A DNA stretch of 46,351 nt from Candidatus Gastranaerophilales bacterium (GCA_944325175.1 CALUYZ010000013.1:1-46351), one strand, 5' to 3'; counted from the stretch's first letter, positions 17,159 through 25,935 are shown. The notes: generated from the sequence alone by a model not told the origin. Program-made: numbers and translations.

Positions 17159-17186
17159 TAGAACTTAATTAAATTAGATAAAAGTA

Positions 17187-18587
17187 TTATTTTCTAAACA
17201 AAACCCTCATGCCGGCTTTAAAATAATTATAAAATTCTTTTATGGAACGAATTTTAAACAACATCATAAGCATATATTTCGGTCTGACGTAATAATTTCG
17301 AACCGCATTTTTGTGCAGCTCAAAAACTTCGTCTTTTGATAAATAATGTGTATTTACAGTCGGATAATAATATGGCTTATCAAAATTAAGCTCCCCTAAG
17401 TTGTTTTCTTTTACATAATCATAAAACCTCGTTCCGACAAGCGCTGTAGCTGTATAAAAGCTGACATATTCCGTATTTAATTTTTTTGCAAACTCCATGG
17501 TCTCTAAAAACGTTTCCAAAGACTCCCAAGGAAGACCTACAACAAAATAACCGTAAACTTTTATGCCATTTTTCTTAAATAATTTAACAGTATTTACTAT
17601 TTGCTCTTTTGTAATTTTTTTTCCGATATTATCAAGAATTTGTTGATTGCCGCTTTCAATACCTATTGAAACAAGGCTGCAACCGGCTTTTTTCATAAGT
17701 TTAACGGTTTCAATATCAGCAGAATCCGCCCTTGTATTAGTTGAAAAAGTTATTTTTAATTTTGAATCAATAATTTCTCTGCACAAATCTTGAACCCATT
17801 TATGGTCAAAATTAAACAAATCGGACCAAAATATGAAATTTTTTATACCATATTTTTCATAACATTCTTTAATCTCGCCAACAATATTTTTAGGGCTTCT
17901 TGTTCTTACTTTGCTGCCTGAAGTTGGCGTTGCCAAACAAAAGAAACAATGATAAGGGCAACCTCTTGAAACTTTAATTACTGCCTGAACTTCGCCCGTA
18001 TCAGGTCTTTTGTATATTGAATTATCAATTAAATCACGAGAAGGATAGGGAATTAAATCTAAATTTTCAATAAAGGGTCTGTCTTCGTTTCTTGAAATAG
18101 TTCCTTTAGTTCTATATGTTATACCTTTAATTTCTTGCAAAGGGAGCTTTTTTAAAATATCCAAAAGTGTAAATTCAGCCTCGCCTCTGATAACTATGTC
18201 AAGTTCTTTATATTCTTCAAGTGTTTTTATATCAAACAGCTTGAAATGAGCGCCTTTTGCAATAATTTTAATATTGGGAAGAATTTCTTTAGCGGGTGCC
18301 AGAACTGACAAATCTTTTTCAAGAGTTGTTGAAGCAACATTTATTATTAAATAATCAGGCTTAATTTCAATTAAATCTTGTTTAAAATTTTCAATAGTTT
18401 GAGAATTAAGGCTATAATCTTTTACAACAGGTTCAAGCCCCGCCATTCTTGAAATTGAGGCAAGATAAAGTAAATCGCTTGGCGGAAGCGGAGGAATAAC
18501 AACCAAATCATCAGTCGGCTGTTGACATCTGTCTTCCCTGTTCATAACAGGCGATGGAGGATATATTAAAAAAACTTTATCTGTCAT
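17187..18587 (-). CDS. B12-binding-domain radical SAM protein (BchE-like group)
   Basis: The 466-residue protein has a cobalamin-binding-like Rossmann domain at about 1-150 and a radical SAM core with the cluster motif C210-P-Y-H-C214-F-F-C217. The motif G-I-E-S-G near 300 and G-Y-F-V-V-G-L-P near 347 support the barrel. The B12 D-x-H-x-x-G motif is not visible, so cobalamin may bind without a lower axial His or not at all. A C-terminal helical region follows. Members modify lipids, cofactors or peptides; the substrate is unknown. Its start overlaps the end of the SDR gene by 11 bp, so the two are translationally coupled, and the ferredoxin gene downstream may supply electrons. Confidence 0.9.
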   Translation of the reverse strand: MTDKVFLIYPPSPVMNREDRCQQPTDDLVVIPPLPPSDLLYLASISRMAGLEPVVKDYSLNSQTIENFKQDLIEIKPDYLIINVASTTLEKDLSVLAPAKEILPNIKIIAKGAHFKLFDIKTLEEYKELDIVIRGEAEFTLLDILKKLPLQEIKGITYRTKGTISRNEDRPFIENLDLIPYPSRDLIDNSIYKRPDTGEVQAVIKVSRGCPYHCFFCLATPTSGSKVRTRSPKNIVGEIKECYEKYGIKNFIFWSDLFNFDHKWVQDLCREIIDSKLKITFSTNTRADSADIETVKLMKKAGCSLVSIGIESGNQQILDNIGKKITKEQIVNTVKLFKKNGIKVYGYFVVGLPWESLETFLETMEFAKKLNTEYVSFYTATALVGTRFYDYVKENNLGELNFDKPYYYPTVNTHYLSKDEVFELHKNAVRNYYVRPKYMLMMLFKIRSIKEFYNYFKAGMRVLFRK

Positions 18588-19401
18588 TTATGTAACCTTT
18601 TATTCTTTTATTTAAAATTTTTCTTACCGCTTTTAATAAGGTTCTTCCCTTAAATAACGAGAAAAATGCGGCAATTTTTGCATCTTTACCTATTGTATAA
18701 GAAAATTTAGGATTTTTGGAATATAAAATTTTATATATTAAATCTGAAACTTTATCGGGATGAATACCCTTATTGGCATTTTTTCTTGCATTATTTATAA
18801 GAAATTTGCCTGCATTTTCATACTCGCCTTTAAATGCAGAAAAATTATCCTTATTTTCATCTATGCAATATTTCCAAAATTTTGTAGAAACAACCCCCGG
18901 TTTTATTGATACAGTTTTAATTCCCGTTTCTATTTCATAACAGGCAAGAAGAATATCAGAAGATGCTTTAGAAATTGAATATGGCGCCAAAAAAGGAAAA
19001 ATTCCAAAACCGGACATAGATGAAATGTTGATTACTAAGCCATTTTTTCTAATTTTATTTTTGATTTTTTTTAAAATATTCAAAAGAGAAAATGTTGAAA
19101 CATTTAATTGTCGTAAAAGCTCATCTTCAGATAAAAATTCAACGGGAGAAACAATCGCTAAACCCTGAAAACAAATAACGGCATCAAAAAGAACATTATC
19201 GAGATTTGAAAAAAAATTTTCAATACTTTTAGAATCGGAAACATCAAGCGAAAATTTGTGCAGATTAGGTAAATCAAGACTTAATATATTTCTTGAACCG
19301 GCATAAATTTCAACGTTATCATCAGAAAGTTTTTTTATAAGCTTTTGCGCCATATCTGATGTTGCAGCTATAATTAAAACATTTTTTAAATTCTTGCTCA
19401 T
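18577..19401 (-). CDS. Short-chain dehydrogenase/reductase (SDR) family protein
   Basis: The 274-residue protein shows the SDR catalytic triad: S128/S129 in I-N-I-S-S-M-S, Y141 and K145 in Y-S-I-S-K. The nucleotide loop near residue 11 reads A-A-T-S-D-M-A rather than the classical T-G-x-x-x-G-I-G, as in atypical members. Downstream, S-I-K-P-G-V-V-S-T matches the family. Its substrate cannot be told; coupling to the radical SAM gene suggests the same pathway. No clear ribosome site precedes the ATG. Confidence 0.88.
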   Translation of the reverse strand: MSKNLKNVLIIAATSDMAQKLIKKLSDDNVEIYAGSRNILSLDLPNLHKFSLDVSDSKSIENFFSNLDNVLFDAVICFQGLAIVSPVEFLSEDELLRQLNVSTFSLLNILKKIKNKIRKNGLVINISSMSGFGIFPFLAPYSISKASSDILLACYEIETGIKTVSIKPGVVSTKFWKYCIDENKDNFSAFKGEYENAGKFLINNARKNANKGIHPDKVSDLIYKILYSKNPKFSYTIGKDAKIAAFFSLFKGRTLLKAVRKILNKRIKGYINDR

Positions 19402-19448
19402 AAAAATAAATTACATAAACTAAAATATAAAGGAAAGTTTTTAACAAT

Positions 19449-19477
19449 TTGACACATAAATAAGGTTTATATATCAT
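19449..19477 (+). promoter_or_regulatory. Promoter of the PfkB-csaB-his operon, leaderless configuration
   Basis: A perfect TTGACA (19449-19454), a 17-bp spacer and TATCAT (19472-19477) precede the ATG at 19486 by 8 nt, so the mRNA should begin at or within 2 nt of the start codon. Confidence 0.7.
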
Positions 19478-19485
19478 CTTTAATT

Positions 19486-20415
19486 ATGTATGAAAATTTA
19501 GATATAATAACTATTGGCGAAAGTTTAATTGAATTTTCAACTGATAAACCTTTATCATACGCTGATACTTTTACTAAATTCTATGGCGGCGACACCCTTG
19601 CAGTTGCAATTTCTGCGCTTAGAAGCGGTTCAAAAGTAGGCTATATTACAAAAGTTAAAAATGATGGTTTTGGTGAATATCTTCTTGATGCATGGCAATC
19701 GGAAGGTTTGGATTCAGGACAGGTTAAATTTGCCGATTTTCAAAACGGGATATATTTTACAGGTCAAAAAAACAATAAAGTAGAAATGCAATTTTACAGA
19801 AAAAAAACCGCTGCCTCAACACTTTGCATTGATGATATAGATTTTGAATATATAAAATCAGCTAAGTTTATTTTTGCTACAGGCTTTGTGCAATCGCTTT
19901 CATTATCTTGCAGAGAAACAGTCAGAGAAGTGTTTAAATTTGCTTTTGAAAACGGTATAAATGTCGGATATTATCCAAACTTCAGGCACACAAATCTAAT
20001 GCGAGATGAAGCCGTTGAAATGTTTGATGAAATTAAAGATTACATTTCTCATATATTCATCAATACAAAAGATGATTTAATATTTGAAACAGACAGTCCC
20101 GATAATTTGATTAAAAAGCTTGCTGATTCTCAAATTGAAAATGCTCTGATTATTAAAAATAATGTCGGAATTTGGGCATTAGACGGAACAGAAACATCTT
20201 TTCTTGAATTAATGAATTTTGAGCCGAAAGACTTAACCGGTTATACATCAGCAATAATCGGCGCTTATATTAGCGAAAGATTAAAAGGTGATTCAAGATT
20301 GGAAGCTATGAAATATGCAAATATTTTAGGCTACCTGCAAGCGTCTAAGACAGGCGCAATAAGGTCTATTCCCAAACGTGAAAAGGTTATGGAAGTTATG
20401 GGTCAAAACTTATGA
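19486..20415 (+). CDS. PfkB-family carbohydrate kinase homologue lacking the catalytic Asp
   Basis: The 309-residue protein aligns with ribokinase/KDG-kinase-type proteins: G-E-S-L-I-E-F near the start, G-G-D-T-L-A-V-A-I-S-A-L-R-S-G at 34-48 and G-D-G-F-G-like K-N-D-G-F-G-E-Y. The second PfkB signature, normally D-T-x-G-A-G-D, reads D-L-T-G-Y-T-S (residues 249-255), so Ser255 stands where the catalytic base Asp should be. The usual D-P-N-x-R also reads Y-P-N-F-R. Kinase activity is therefore doubtful; it may be a pseudoenzyme or bind a sugar. It is first in an operon with csaB (4-bp overlap) and the his genes. Confidence 0.8.
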   Translation: MYENLDIITIGESLIEFSTDKPLSYADTFTKFYGGDTLAVAISALRSGSKVGYITKVKNDGFGEYLLDAWQSEGLDSGQVKFADFQNGIYFTGQKNNKVEMQFYRKKTAASTLCIDDIDFEYIKSAKFIFATGFVQSLSLSCRETVREVFKFAFENGINVGYYPNFRHTNLMRDEAVEMFDEIKDYISHIFINTKDDLIFETDSPDNLIKKLADSQIENALIIKNNVGIWALDGTETSFLELMNFEPKDLTGYTSAIIGAYISERLKGDSRLEAMKYANILGYLQASKTGAIRSIPKREKVMEVMGQNL

Positions 20416-21443
20416 AAAACAAAAAGAAAAAAGTTCTCATTTCAGGATATATAGGCTTTCAAAACTTTGGCGATGATGTACTTTTGGCAGTTTTAACCAA
20501 ACATCTTAAAGAAAAAGGATGCGATATAACAGCATTTTCAGCCAATCCAAAAGAAACCGAAGCAAACTATAAAATAAAAGCAAAATATTATAAAAATCCT
20601 TTTGCTATTCTAAAATCAATTTTAAGAACCGATGTTTTAATTTCAGGCGGCGGAAACTTGCTTCAAAACGAAACAAGTGTTTTTAGCCTTTTTTATTATG
20701 CCTTTATAATAATTTTTGCAAAACTTTGCTTTAAAAAAGTTATTATATTTTCTCAAGGCATTGGTCCCATTTCAGGAATGTTTTCCACCTTAATAGCAAG
20801 AATTGCTTTTTCTCTTGCTAATTTAATAACGGTTAGGGATGTATATTCTCAAAGGGTTTTATCTAAATGGGGAATAAGTTCAAAGTTTTCTTACGACGCA
20901 TGCTGGAATTTCGACACTCCGCAATATAACCCTCAAAATGTTGTGGGTCTGCAAGTGCGTGACTATGACAATTTGCACATTGATTTTTATAAATTTCTTG
21001 CAAAATACGTTGATATGTTCTATTCGGAATTTGAGATAAGAATTTATTCGCTCCAAAATTCTAATGATGCAAAAGCTTGCTACGAGCTTGAAAGAACCCT
21101 AAAACAGCGCAATATGAACATCAAAACAAAAGTAATTTTATACAAAAATGCCAATCAAATTGCAGAAGAATTTTCAAAACTTAAATATTTGATTGCAATG
21201 CGTTTACATGCTAATATATTAGGGCTAAAATTAGGAGTTAAGATTGTTCCTGCTATTTACAGCATAAAGGTTAAAAATTTTGCAGAAGAATTTGGCTTGA
21301 ATTATCTTGATGCATCCAAAGAAAACGACTTCCACTCCGTATTATACGATTTATCCATGCACGAACAAGATAATCCGAAAATTAAAAATGCAAGAGAAAG
21401 AAAATACGAGTGGAACTATATTGACAGCATTATTACAAATTAA
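20412..21443 (+). CDS. csaB: Polysaccharide pyruvyltransferase (CsaB family)
   Basis: This 343-residue member of PF04230 begins with G-Y-I-G-F-Q-N-F-G-D-D, the usual G-x-x-G-x-x-N-x-G-D-E-x type motif, followed by S-G-G-G-N-L-L-Q (about 79-86), S-Q-G-I-G-P and A-M-R-L-H-A-N-I-L. CsaB adds pyruvyl ketals to cell-wall glycans that anchor SLH-domain surface proteins; cyanobacteria carry close homologues. Whether surface-layer proteins are anchored this way here is inference. ATG overlaps the preceding stop (ATGA), and the HisA fusion follows 12 bp downstream. Confidence 0.88.
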   Translation: MKNKKKKVLISGYIGFQNFGDDVLLAVLTKHLKEKGCDITAFSANPKETEANYKIKAKYYKNPFAILKSILRTDVLISGGGNLLQNETSVFSLFYYAFIIIFAKLCFKKVIIFSQGIGPISGMFSTLIARIAFSLANLITVRDVYSQRVLSKWGISSKFSYDACWNFDTPQYNPQNVVGLQVRDYDNLHIDFYKFLAKYVDMFYSEFEIRIYSLQNSNDAKACYELERTLKQRNMNIKTKVILYKNANQIAEEFSKLKYLIAMRLHANILGLKLGVKIVPAIYSIKVKNFAEEFGLNYLDASKENDFHSVLYDLSMHEQDNPKIKNARERKYEWNYIDSIITN

Positions 21444-21455
21444 AAGGAAAAAAAT

Positions 21456-22688
21456 ATGATTATTCCAAGTATAGATTTAATGGACGGTAAAGCAGTACAA
21501 CTAAAACAAGGAAAGGAAAAAGTTCTTGAAAGAGAAGATGTCCTTGAGCTTGCAAAATATTATGCCAGATTTGGCGAGCTTGCCGTTATAGACTTAGATG
21601 CTGCCATGAATAAAGGAAAGGATAATGAAGAATTAATCGCTAAAATATGCAAAATTGCAAAATGCAGAGTAGGCGGCGGCATAAGAACTGTTGAAAAAGC
21701 AAAGCGCATGATTGCAAATGGTGCTGATAAAATAATCATAGGAACAGCAGCAGATGAAAACTTTTTATCAAAACTCCCCAAAGACAGAGTAATGGTTGCA
21801 ATAGATTCAAGAAACGGAAAAATAACCGTTGACGGTTGGCAAACAGACACAGAATTTTCAACCGCTTCTTATGTTCAAAGATTTAGTAACTTCTGCTCGG
21901 GCTTTTTGTACACAATAGTTGAAAAAGAAGGCATGATGCAAGGCACAAACCTTGAAGCATACAAGGAAATAAGAAAACATACTTCTCTTCCCATTGTTGC
22001 AGCAGGTGGAATTTCAACACTGGATGAAATTAAAGAGCTTGAAAAAATGAATATTTCAGCTCAGCTCGGAATGTCAATTTATACAGGCAAAATTAATCTG
22101 GAAGATGCTTTTGTTGCTTGTCTTAATTTTGATAAATATGCAGACAAATTAATCCCGACAGTTGTTCAAGATATTCACACAAAACAAGTTCTTATGCTTG
22201 CATATTCTAACGAAGAATCAGTCAGAAAGTCTTTAACAACAGGTAAGGCAACCTATTACAGCCGTTCAAGAAAAGAACTTTGGACAAAAGGTTTAACTTC
22301 CGGAAACACACAAGAGTTAATCAGTGCAAAATTTGATTGCGACGGCGACAGTATACTTTTTTATGTCGACCAAAAAGGCAATGCTTGCCATTTAAACAGA
22401 TATACTTGCTTTGAAGACAAAGATTTCACACTTTGGGAATTATATAAAGTAATAAAAGACAGGTTTGAAAAAATGCCTGAAAATTCCTATACAACAAAGT
22501 TATTCAAAAACGACTTCTATTTAAAAAGAAAAATAATGGAAGAAGCATTTGAAACCGTCAATTTTGAAGAAGGCGACGGTCTTTCTTGGGAAGTAGCAGA
22601 CCTTATGTACCACACAATGGTATTTATGGTTAAAAATGATATAACTCCCAAAGATATTATTAATAACTTGGCTTCAAGGGCAAAATAA
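21456..22688 (+). CDS. hisA/hisIE: Trifunctional histidine biosynthesis protein HisA-HisI-HisE
   Basis: One 410-residue chain joins three enzymes. HisA (about 1-225) is a TIM barrel with catalytic Asp in P-S-I-D-L and in A-I-D-S-R-N-G, and phosphate loops V-G-G-G-I-R and A-A-G-G-I-S. HisI (about 230-315) has Y-Y-S-R-S-R-K-E-L-W-T-K-G, D-C-D-G-D and the zinc motif C-H-L-N-R-Y-T-C-F. HisE (about 320-410) has S-Y-T-T-K-L, the Mg-binding E-E-A-F-E and E-V-A-D-L-M-Y-H. Together they catalyse steps 2-4: PR-ATP to PR-AMP, to ProFAR, to PRFAR. All key residues seem intact. AAAGGAAA precedes the ATG; its TAA overlaps the ATG of the HisD fusion by one base. Confidence 0.95.
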   Translation: MIIPSIDLMDGKAVQLKQGKEKVLEREDVLELAKYYARFGELAVIDLDAAMNKGKDNEELIAKICKIAKCRVGGGIRTVEKAKRMIANGADKIIIGTAADENFLSKLPKDRVMVAIDSRNGKITVDGWQTDTEFSTASYVQRFSNFCSGFLYTIVEKEGMMQGTNLEAYKEIRKHTSLPIVAAGGISTLDEIKELEKMNISAQLGMSIYTGKINLEDAFVACLNFDKYADKLIPTVVQDIHTKQVLMLAYSNEESVRKSLTTGKATYYSRSRKELWTKGLTSGNTQELISAKFDCDGDSILFYVDQKGNACHLNRYTCFEDKDFTLWELYKVIKDRFEKMPENSYTTKLFKNDFYLKRKIMEEAFETVNFEEGDGLSWEVADLMYHTMVFMVKNDITPKDIINNLASRAK

Positions 22689-24622
22689 TGAGAATAATTA
22701 CAGTAAACGATTTAAAAGAAAATCTTGAAATTCATAATGAATTTTACAAAACAATCGAATATGAAAATAATCAAGATATTGATTATATAATTAACGACGT
22801 CAAATCTCGCGGAGATGTTGCATTAATTGAAATTTCAAACAAATTTAATGACGGAAATTTCGAAACTTCAGATGATTTTTTAGTAAGCAAGGAAGAAATA
22901 GCTGAAGCATACAAAGCTGTTGATAAAGAATTTATCGAGCAAGTAAAAATTGCCAAAAAAAATATTGAAGAATTTGCAAAAAAACAGCTTGAATCAGTAA
23001 ATGCCTTTTCAGTCAAGAAAAAAGCATCCGAACTCGGACAAAAACTCGTACCATTAAACAGAATTCTTGCATACGTTCCTGGCGGTAATTATCCGCTGCC
23101 TTCATCTTGCATTATGACAACCGTTCCGGCTAAAGTGGCAGGCGTTAAAGAGGTTGTACTAACATCTCCCAGAATTAAGCCGGAAACCATAGTTGCAGCT
23201 GATATTGCAGGTGCAGATAAAATTTATAAACTTGGCGGTGCGCAAGCAATAAGCGCATTTGCATACGGCACAAATTCAATAAAACCTGTTGATAAAATAG
23301 TAGGGCCAGGCAACCGTTATGTTACTTATGCAAAAAAAGCGGTATACGGCAAAGTAGACATTGACTTTTTAGCAGGTCCTTCAGAAGTTTTAATCATTGC
23401 AGATGATAAGGCTGACCCCATTCTTGTTGCTGCCGATATGTTGGCACAATGCGAACATGACAAGGATGCCAGAGCATATTTAATTTGCAATTCAAAAGAT
23501 TTTGCAGACAAGGTTAAAGATATTGCCCACGGCATTTTAGGCGGGCTTAAAACTTCTGATATTGCAAAAGTTTCATTTATGAATTCATTTGCAGTTGTTG
23601 ACCCGGGGCTTTTTATGGCATCAGAAATTTCAAACAAAAGGGCGCCTGAACATCTTGAACTTGTTGTAGAAAATGAAAATAAATTTTTAGATAAACTTAC
23701 TAACTATGGTTCTTTATTCATAGGCAGTTGGTGTGCAGAAGTTTTTGGCGACTATGTTTCAGGCACAAACCATGTGCTTCCTACTAATTCTGCCGCTAAA
23801 TATACAGGCGGGCTTTCCGTATTTGATTTTATTAAAATTTTAACCTATCAAAAAATTGGCGAAAATTATGCAAGAGAACTTGCCAAAACTGCCTCATATA
23901 TTGCAGATAAAGAGGGTTTAATGGCACATAAAGCTGCGTCTGATTTCAGATTAAACAAAAAAAAGCCCAAACTTTTTGATAGAATTTTATCAAAACAAAA
24001 CAGAACACAGATTTTGGCTAAATTGGTTACTTTATATTTTCAATTTAAGCGTCATTTCTATTATTGTAAAAATATTAACTATCCGAAAGAAAAATGCATT
24101 TTTGCACTCTGGCATGCTCACCAATGCGGCTTATACGCCCTCAATGAAAGAGAAAAAACAACCGTAATGATTTCAAATTCCAATGACGGCGAAATAATTG
24201 CTCAAGCAGGCGCTGCCATGGGGTTAAATGTAGTTAGAGGCTCTCACAACAGAAAAGGGGCTGCAGCTACAATAGAAATGATAAATGCTATTAAAGCAGG
24301 CAATAATGGCGCCATTACAATAGATGGTCCTCGTGGTCCTAAACATAAAGTAAAAAAAGGTATCATAGAAGTTGCCAGACTGACAGGAGTTCCTATTGTT
24401 CCTATGAGCTGGTATTCGCCCTCTCCATTTTTCTTAAAATTTAACACTTGGGATGAGTTTTGCTTCCCTCTAAATTGTATCAAAATGAAAGCAATTTATG
24501 GCGATCCTATCTATGTTCCTTATAATGCAACAGATGAAGAACTTGAACAATACAGACAAAAAGTGGAAGATGAACTAAAGAATTTATATGCTAATTTAAC
24601 TGCAAACTTTAAAAGCCTGTAG
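22688..24622 (+). CDS. hisD: HisD fused to a DUF374 acyltransferase-like domain
   Basis: The 644-residue frame runs unbroken through two unrelated enzymes. Residues 1 to about 425 are histidinol dehydrogenase, which oxidises histidinol to histidine: V-P-G-G-N-Y-P-L-P, F-L-A-G-P-S-E-V, Q-C-E-H-D-K-D-A, R-A-P-E-H-L-E and G-D-Y-V-S-G-T-N-H-V-L-P-T, with the zinc ligands Gln, His, Asp and the final His of M-A-H-K-A. Residues about 439-644 match DUF374 (lysophospholipid acyltransferase-like): W-H-A-H-Q (475-479), S-N-S-N-D-G-E-I, V-R-G-S and D-G-P-R-G-P (546-551). No internal ATG with a ribosome site lies at the junction (about 23950-24000). HisD is soluble, DUF374 acts at membranes, so the fusion could tether HisD or be processed. 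Confidence 0.93.
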   Translation: MRIITVNDLKENLEIHNEFYKTIEYENNQDIDYIINDVKSRGDVALIEISNKFNDGNFETSDDFLVSKEEIAEAYKAVDKEFIEQVKIAKKNIEEFAKKQLESVNAFSVKKKASELGQKLVPLNRILAYVPGGNYPLPSSCIMTTVPAKVAGVKEVVLTSPRIKPETIVAADIAGADKIYKLGGAQAISAFAYGTNSIKPVDKIVGPGNRYVTYAKKAVYGKVDIDFLAGPSEVLIIADDKADPILVAADMLAQCEHDKDARAYLICNSKDFADKVKDIAHGILGGLKTSDIAKVSFMNSFAVVDPGLFMASEISNKRAPEHLELVVENENKFLDKLTNYGSLFIGSWCAEVFGDYVSGTNHVLPTNSAAKYTGGLSVFDFIKILTYQKIGENYARELAKTASYIADKEGLMAHKAASDFRLNKKKPKLFDRILSKQNRTQILAKLVTLYFQFKRHFYYCKNINYPKEKCIFALWHAHQCGLYALNEREKTTVMISNSNDGEIIAQAGAAMGLNVVRGSHNRKGAAATIEMINAIKAGNNGAITIDGPRGPKHKVKKGIIEVARLTGVPIVPMSWYSPSPFFLKFNTWDEFCFPLNCIKMKAIYGDPIYVPYNATDEELEQYRQKVEDELKNLYANLTANFKSL

Positions 24623-24677
24623 ATTTTACTTTTTTCATTATTTGTTATAAAATCAACTTTACCAGATATAGGTTATT

Positions 24678-25553
24678 ATGAAGTTAAGCAGTATTAATTC
24701 AGTATATTCACTTTCTATAAACAGAGCAAAACAAGCTTCTTTGCAAAAAACTGTACAAAAAAGTGCAGTACCAAATAAGAAGAAAAAATTTGCACGTGGA
24801 ATAACTATTGCAGCAAGCACGATTTCTCTTGTCGCCCTTTTTGCTCTTCTTTTAAAACCCGATAAAACATCACAGAAAATAAAAGAAGCCATTGGTTATA
24901 TCAAAAAAGATTCTAAAGAAGTTATAGACAAAAGTAAAAGCCTTTTTGAAGAAGTTGAAGACTTACTTAATAGAAAAACAAATGATACATTTGAAAATGC
25001 TGAAATTCCTGCTTCCATAATAAATCCAAGGTTTTCAACAATTAACGATAAATTTAAGCAATATCATTTATTATCTTATCTGAAACCTGACAATTCGAAA
25101 ATAGATGTCATGATGGATGAAACATTAAAAATAAAATATATTAAAAGCAAGGCTCCGCAAAATGTTTTTTTTGAATCCTTTTTATTCGATGATAACACCA
25201 TAAGTTCATGTGGCAGACATTACACAAAAACTGGCATGCCGGACAACAGAAGCGACAATTTTTTATTTAAAAACGGAATATTAGCCACTTTTAAAAAAGG
25301 TTTCAAAAAAGATAACGATAATAATATATCCCCTGAAAAATTATATCTTTTTAACAAAAAAGGCATTTGTACTTACCACACAATAACTCCAATGGCGCCT
25401 AATGGCAAACCTTGCGAAGCACAAAGTTTTAGAAGAACAATTTTTGGCAACTACAAAGATACAACCTTTAATGAAGCTGTAGAATTCAACAATGATTATT
25501 TTCAAGATACAGTAACTATACTTACTAATTATATGTTGGATTTTCTATCATAA
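24678..25553 (+). CDS. Membrane-anchored hypothetical protein
   Basis: The 291-residue protein has a basic, Ser/Lys-rich head (1-40), one transmembrane segment at about 42-60, a charged helical stretch with K-K-D-S-K-E-V-I-D-K-S (70-105) and a C-terminal domain with F-L-F-D-D-N, L-F-K-N-G-I-L and L-Y-L-F-N-K-K-G-I. It is likely a single-pass membrane protein with the large domain outside. No family is recognised. A TATAAA box at 24646-24651 gives a leader of about 25 nt; the ribosome site (A-G-G) is weak. A strong terminator overlaps its stop codon. Confidence 0.65.
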   Translation: MKLSSINSVYSLSINRAKQASLQKTVQKSAVPNKKKKFARGITIAASTISLVALFALLLKPDKTSQKIKEAIGYIKKDSKEVIDKSKSLFEEVEDLLNRKTNDTFENAEIPASIINPRFSTINDKFKQYHLLSYLKPDNSKIDVMMDETLKIKYIKSKAPQNVFFESFLFDDNTISSCGRHYTKTGMPDNRSDNFLFKNGILATFKKGFKKDNDNNISPEKLYLFNKKGICTYHTITPMAPNGKPCEAQSFRRTIFGNYKDTTFNEAVEFNNDYFQDTVTILTNYMLDFLS

Positions 25554-25582
25554 AAATGCTGCCCCTATAGAGCAGCATTTTT
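25552..25582. terminator. Bidirectional terminator between the hypothetical gene and the ftsH 3' copy
   Basis: A perfect 11-bp stem (25552-25562 with 25572-25582) with A and T runs at its outer ends works on both strands. It lies 18 bp past the left copy of the ftsH end and was probably the original ftsH terminator. Confidence 0.9.
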
Positions 25583-25599
25583 GGATTTATATTATTCTT

Positions 25600-25870
25600 T
25601 TATGCAAAATTTCTTCTATCTTTTATTTTATTAACCGACTCAATAAATTCATCAGCATCCATAGTTTCTTTTTCTAAAAGTTCATGAGAAAGTGCATCTA
25701 ATATATCTCTGTTATTGGAAAGTAGCTCTAAAACCTTGCTGTATTGCTTATCAACTATAGATTTAACTTCTTCATCAATTTCAAAGGCAACTTGCTCTGA
25801 GTAATCTCTTTGGTGCCCAAAATCTCTGCCCATAAAAATATGTTCTTGAGATTTGCCATAGGTTAAATTG
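25600..25870 (-). repeat. Exact 271-bp copy of the ftsH 3' end (left copy)
   Basis: Bases 25600-25870 are identical to 26460-26730, the last 271 bp of ftsH including its stop codon. I compared them line by line and found no difference. Identity stops abruptly at both ends. The two copies are direct repeats 860 bp apart. Confidence 0.98.
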
Positions 25871-25935
25871 AAAAATATCATATATGCTTTGGGATTATAT
25901 TTAGCAATATTAGGAAATATTAAAAATTGCTTCAT
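25600..25935 (-). pseudogene. Truncated ftsH C-terminus with a chimeric N-terminus
   Basis: An open frame of 111 codons joins about 22 residues of unrelated sequence to the last 89 residues of FtsH. It lacks the membrane segments, AAA domain and HEVGH protease site, and has no ribosome site; its ATG lies inside a 19-bp inverted repeat. It is best seen as a displaced gene end rather than a working gene. If translated it could compete with FtsH for hexamer contacts, which is speculation. Confidence 0.8.

Noticed and set aside
25600..25935. A second functional FtsH-like protein
   Set aside because: It has only the last 89 FtsH residues, with neither the ATPase nor the protease site, and no ribosome site.
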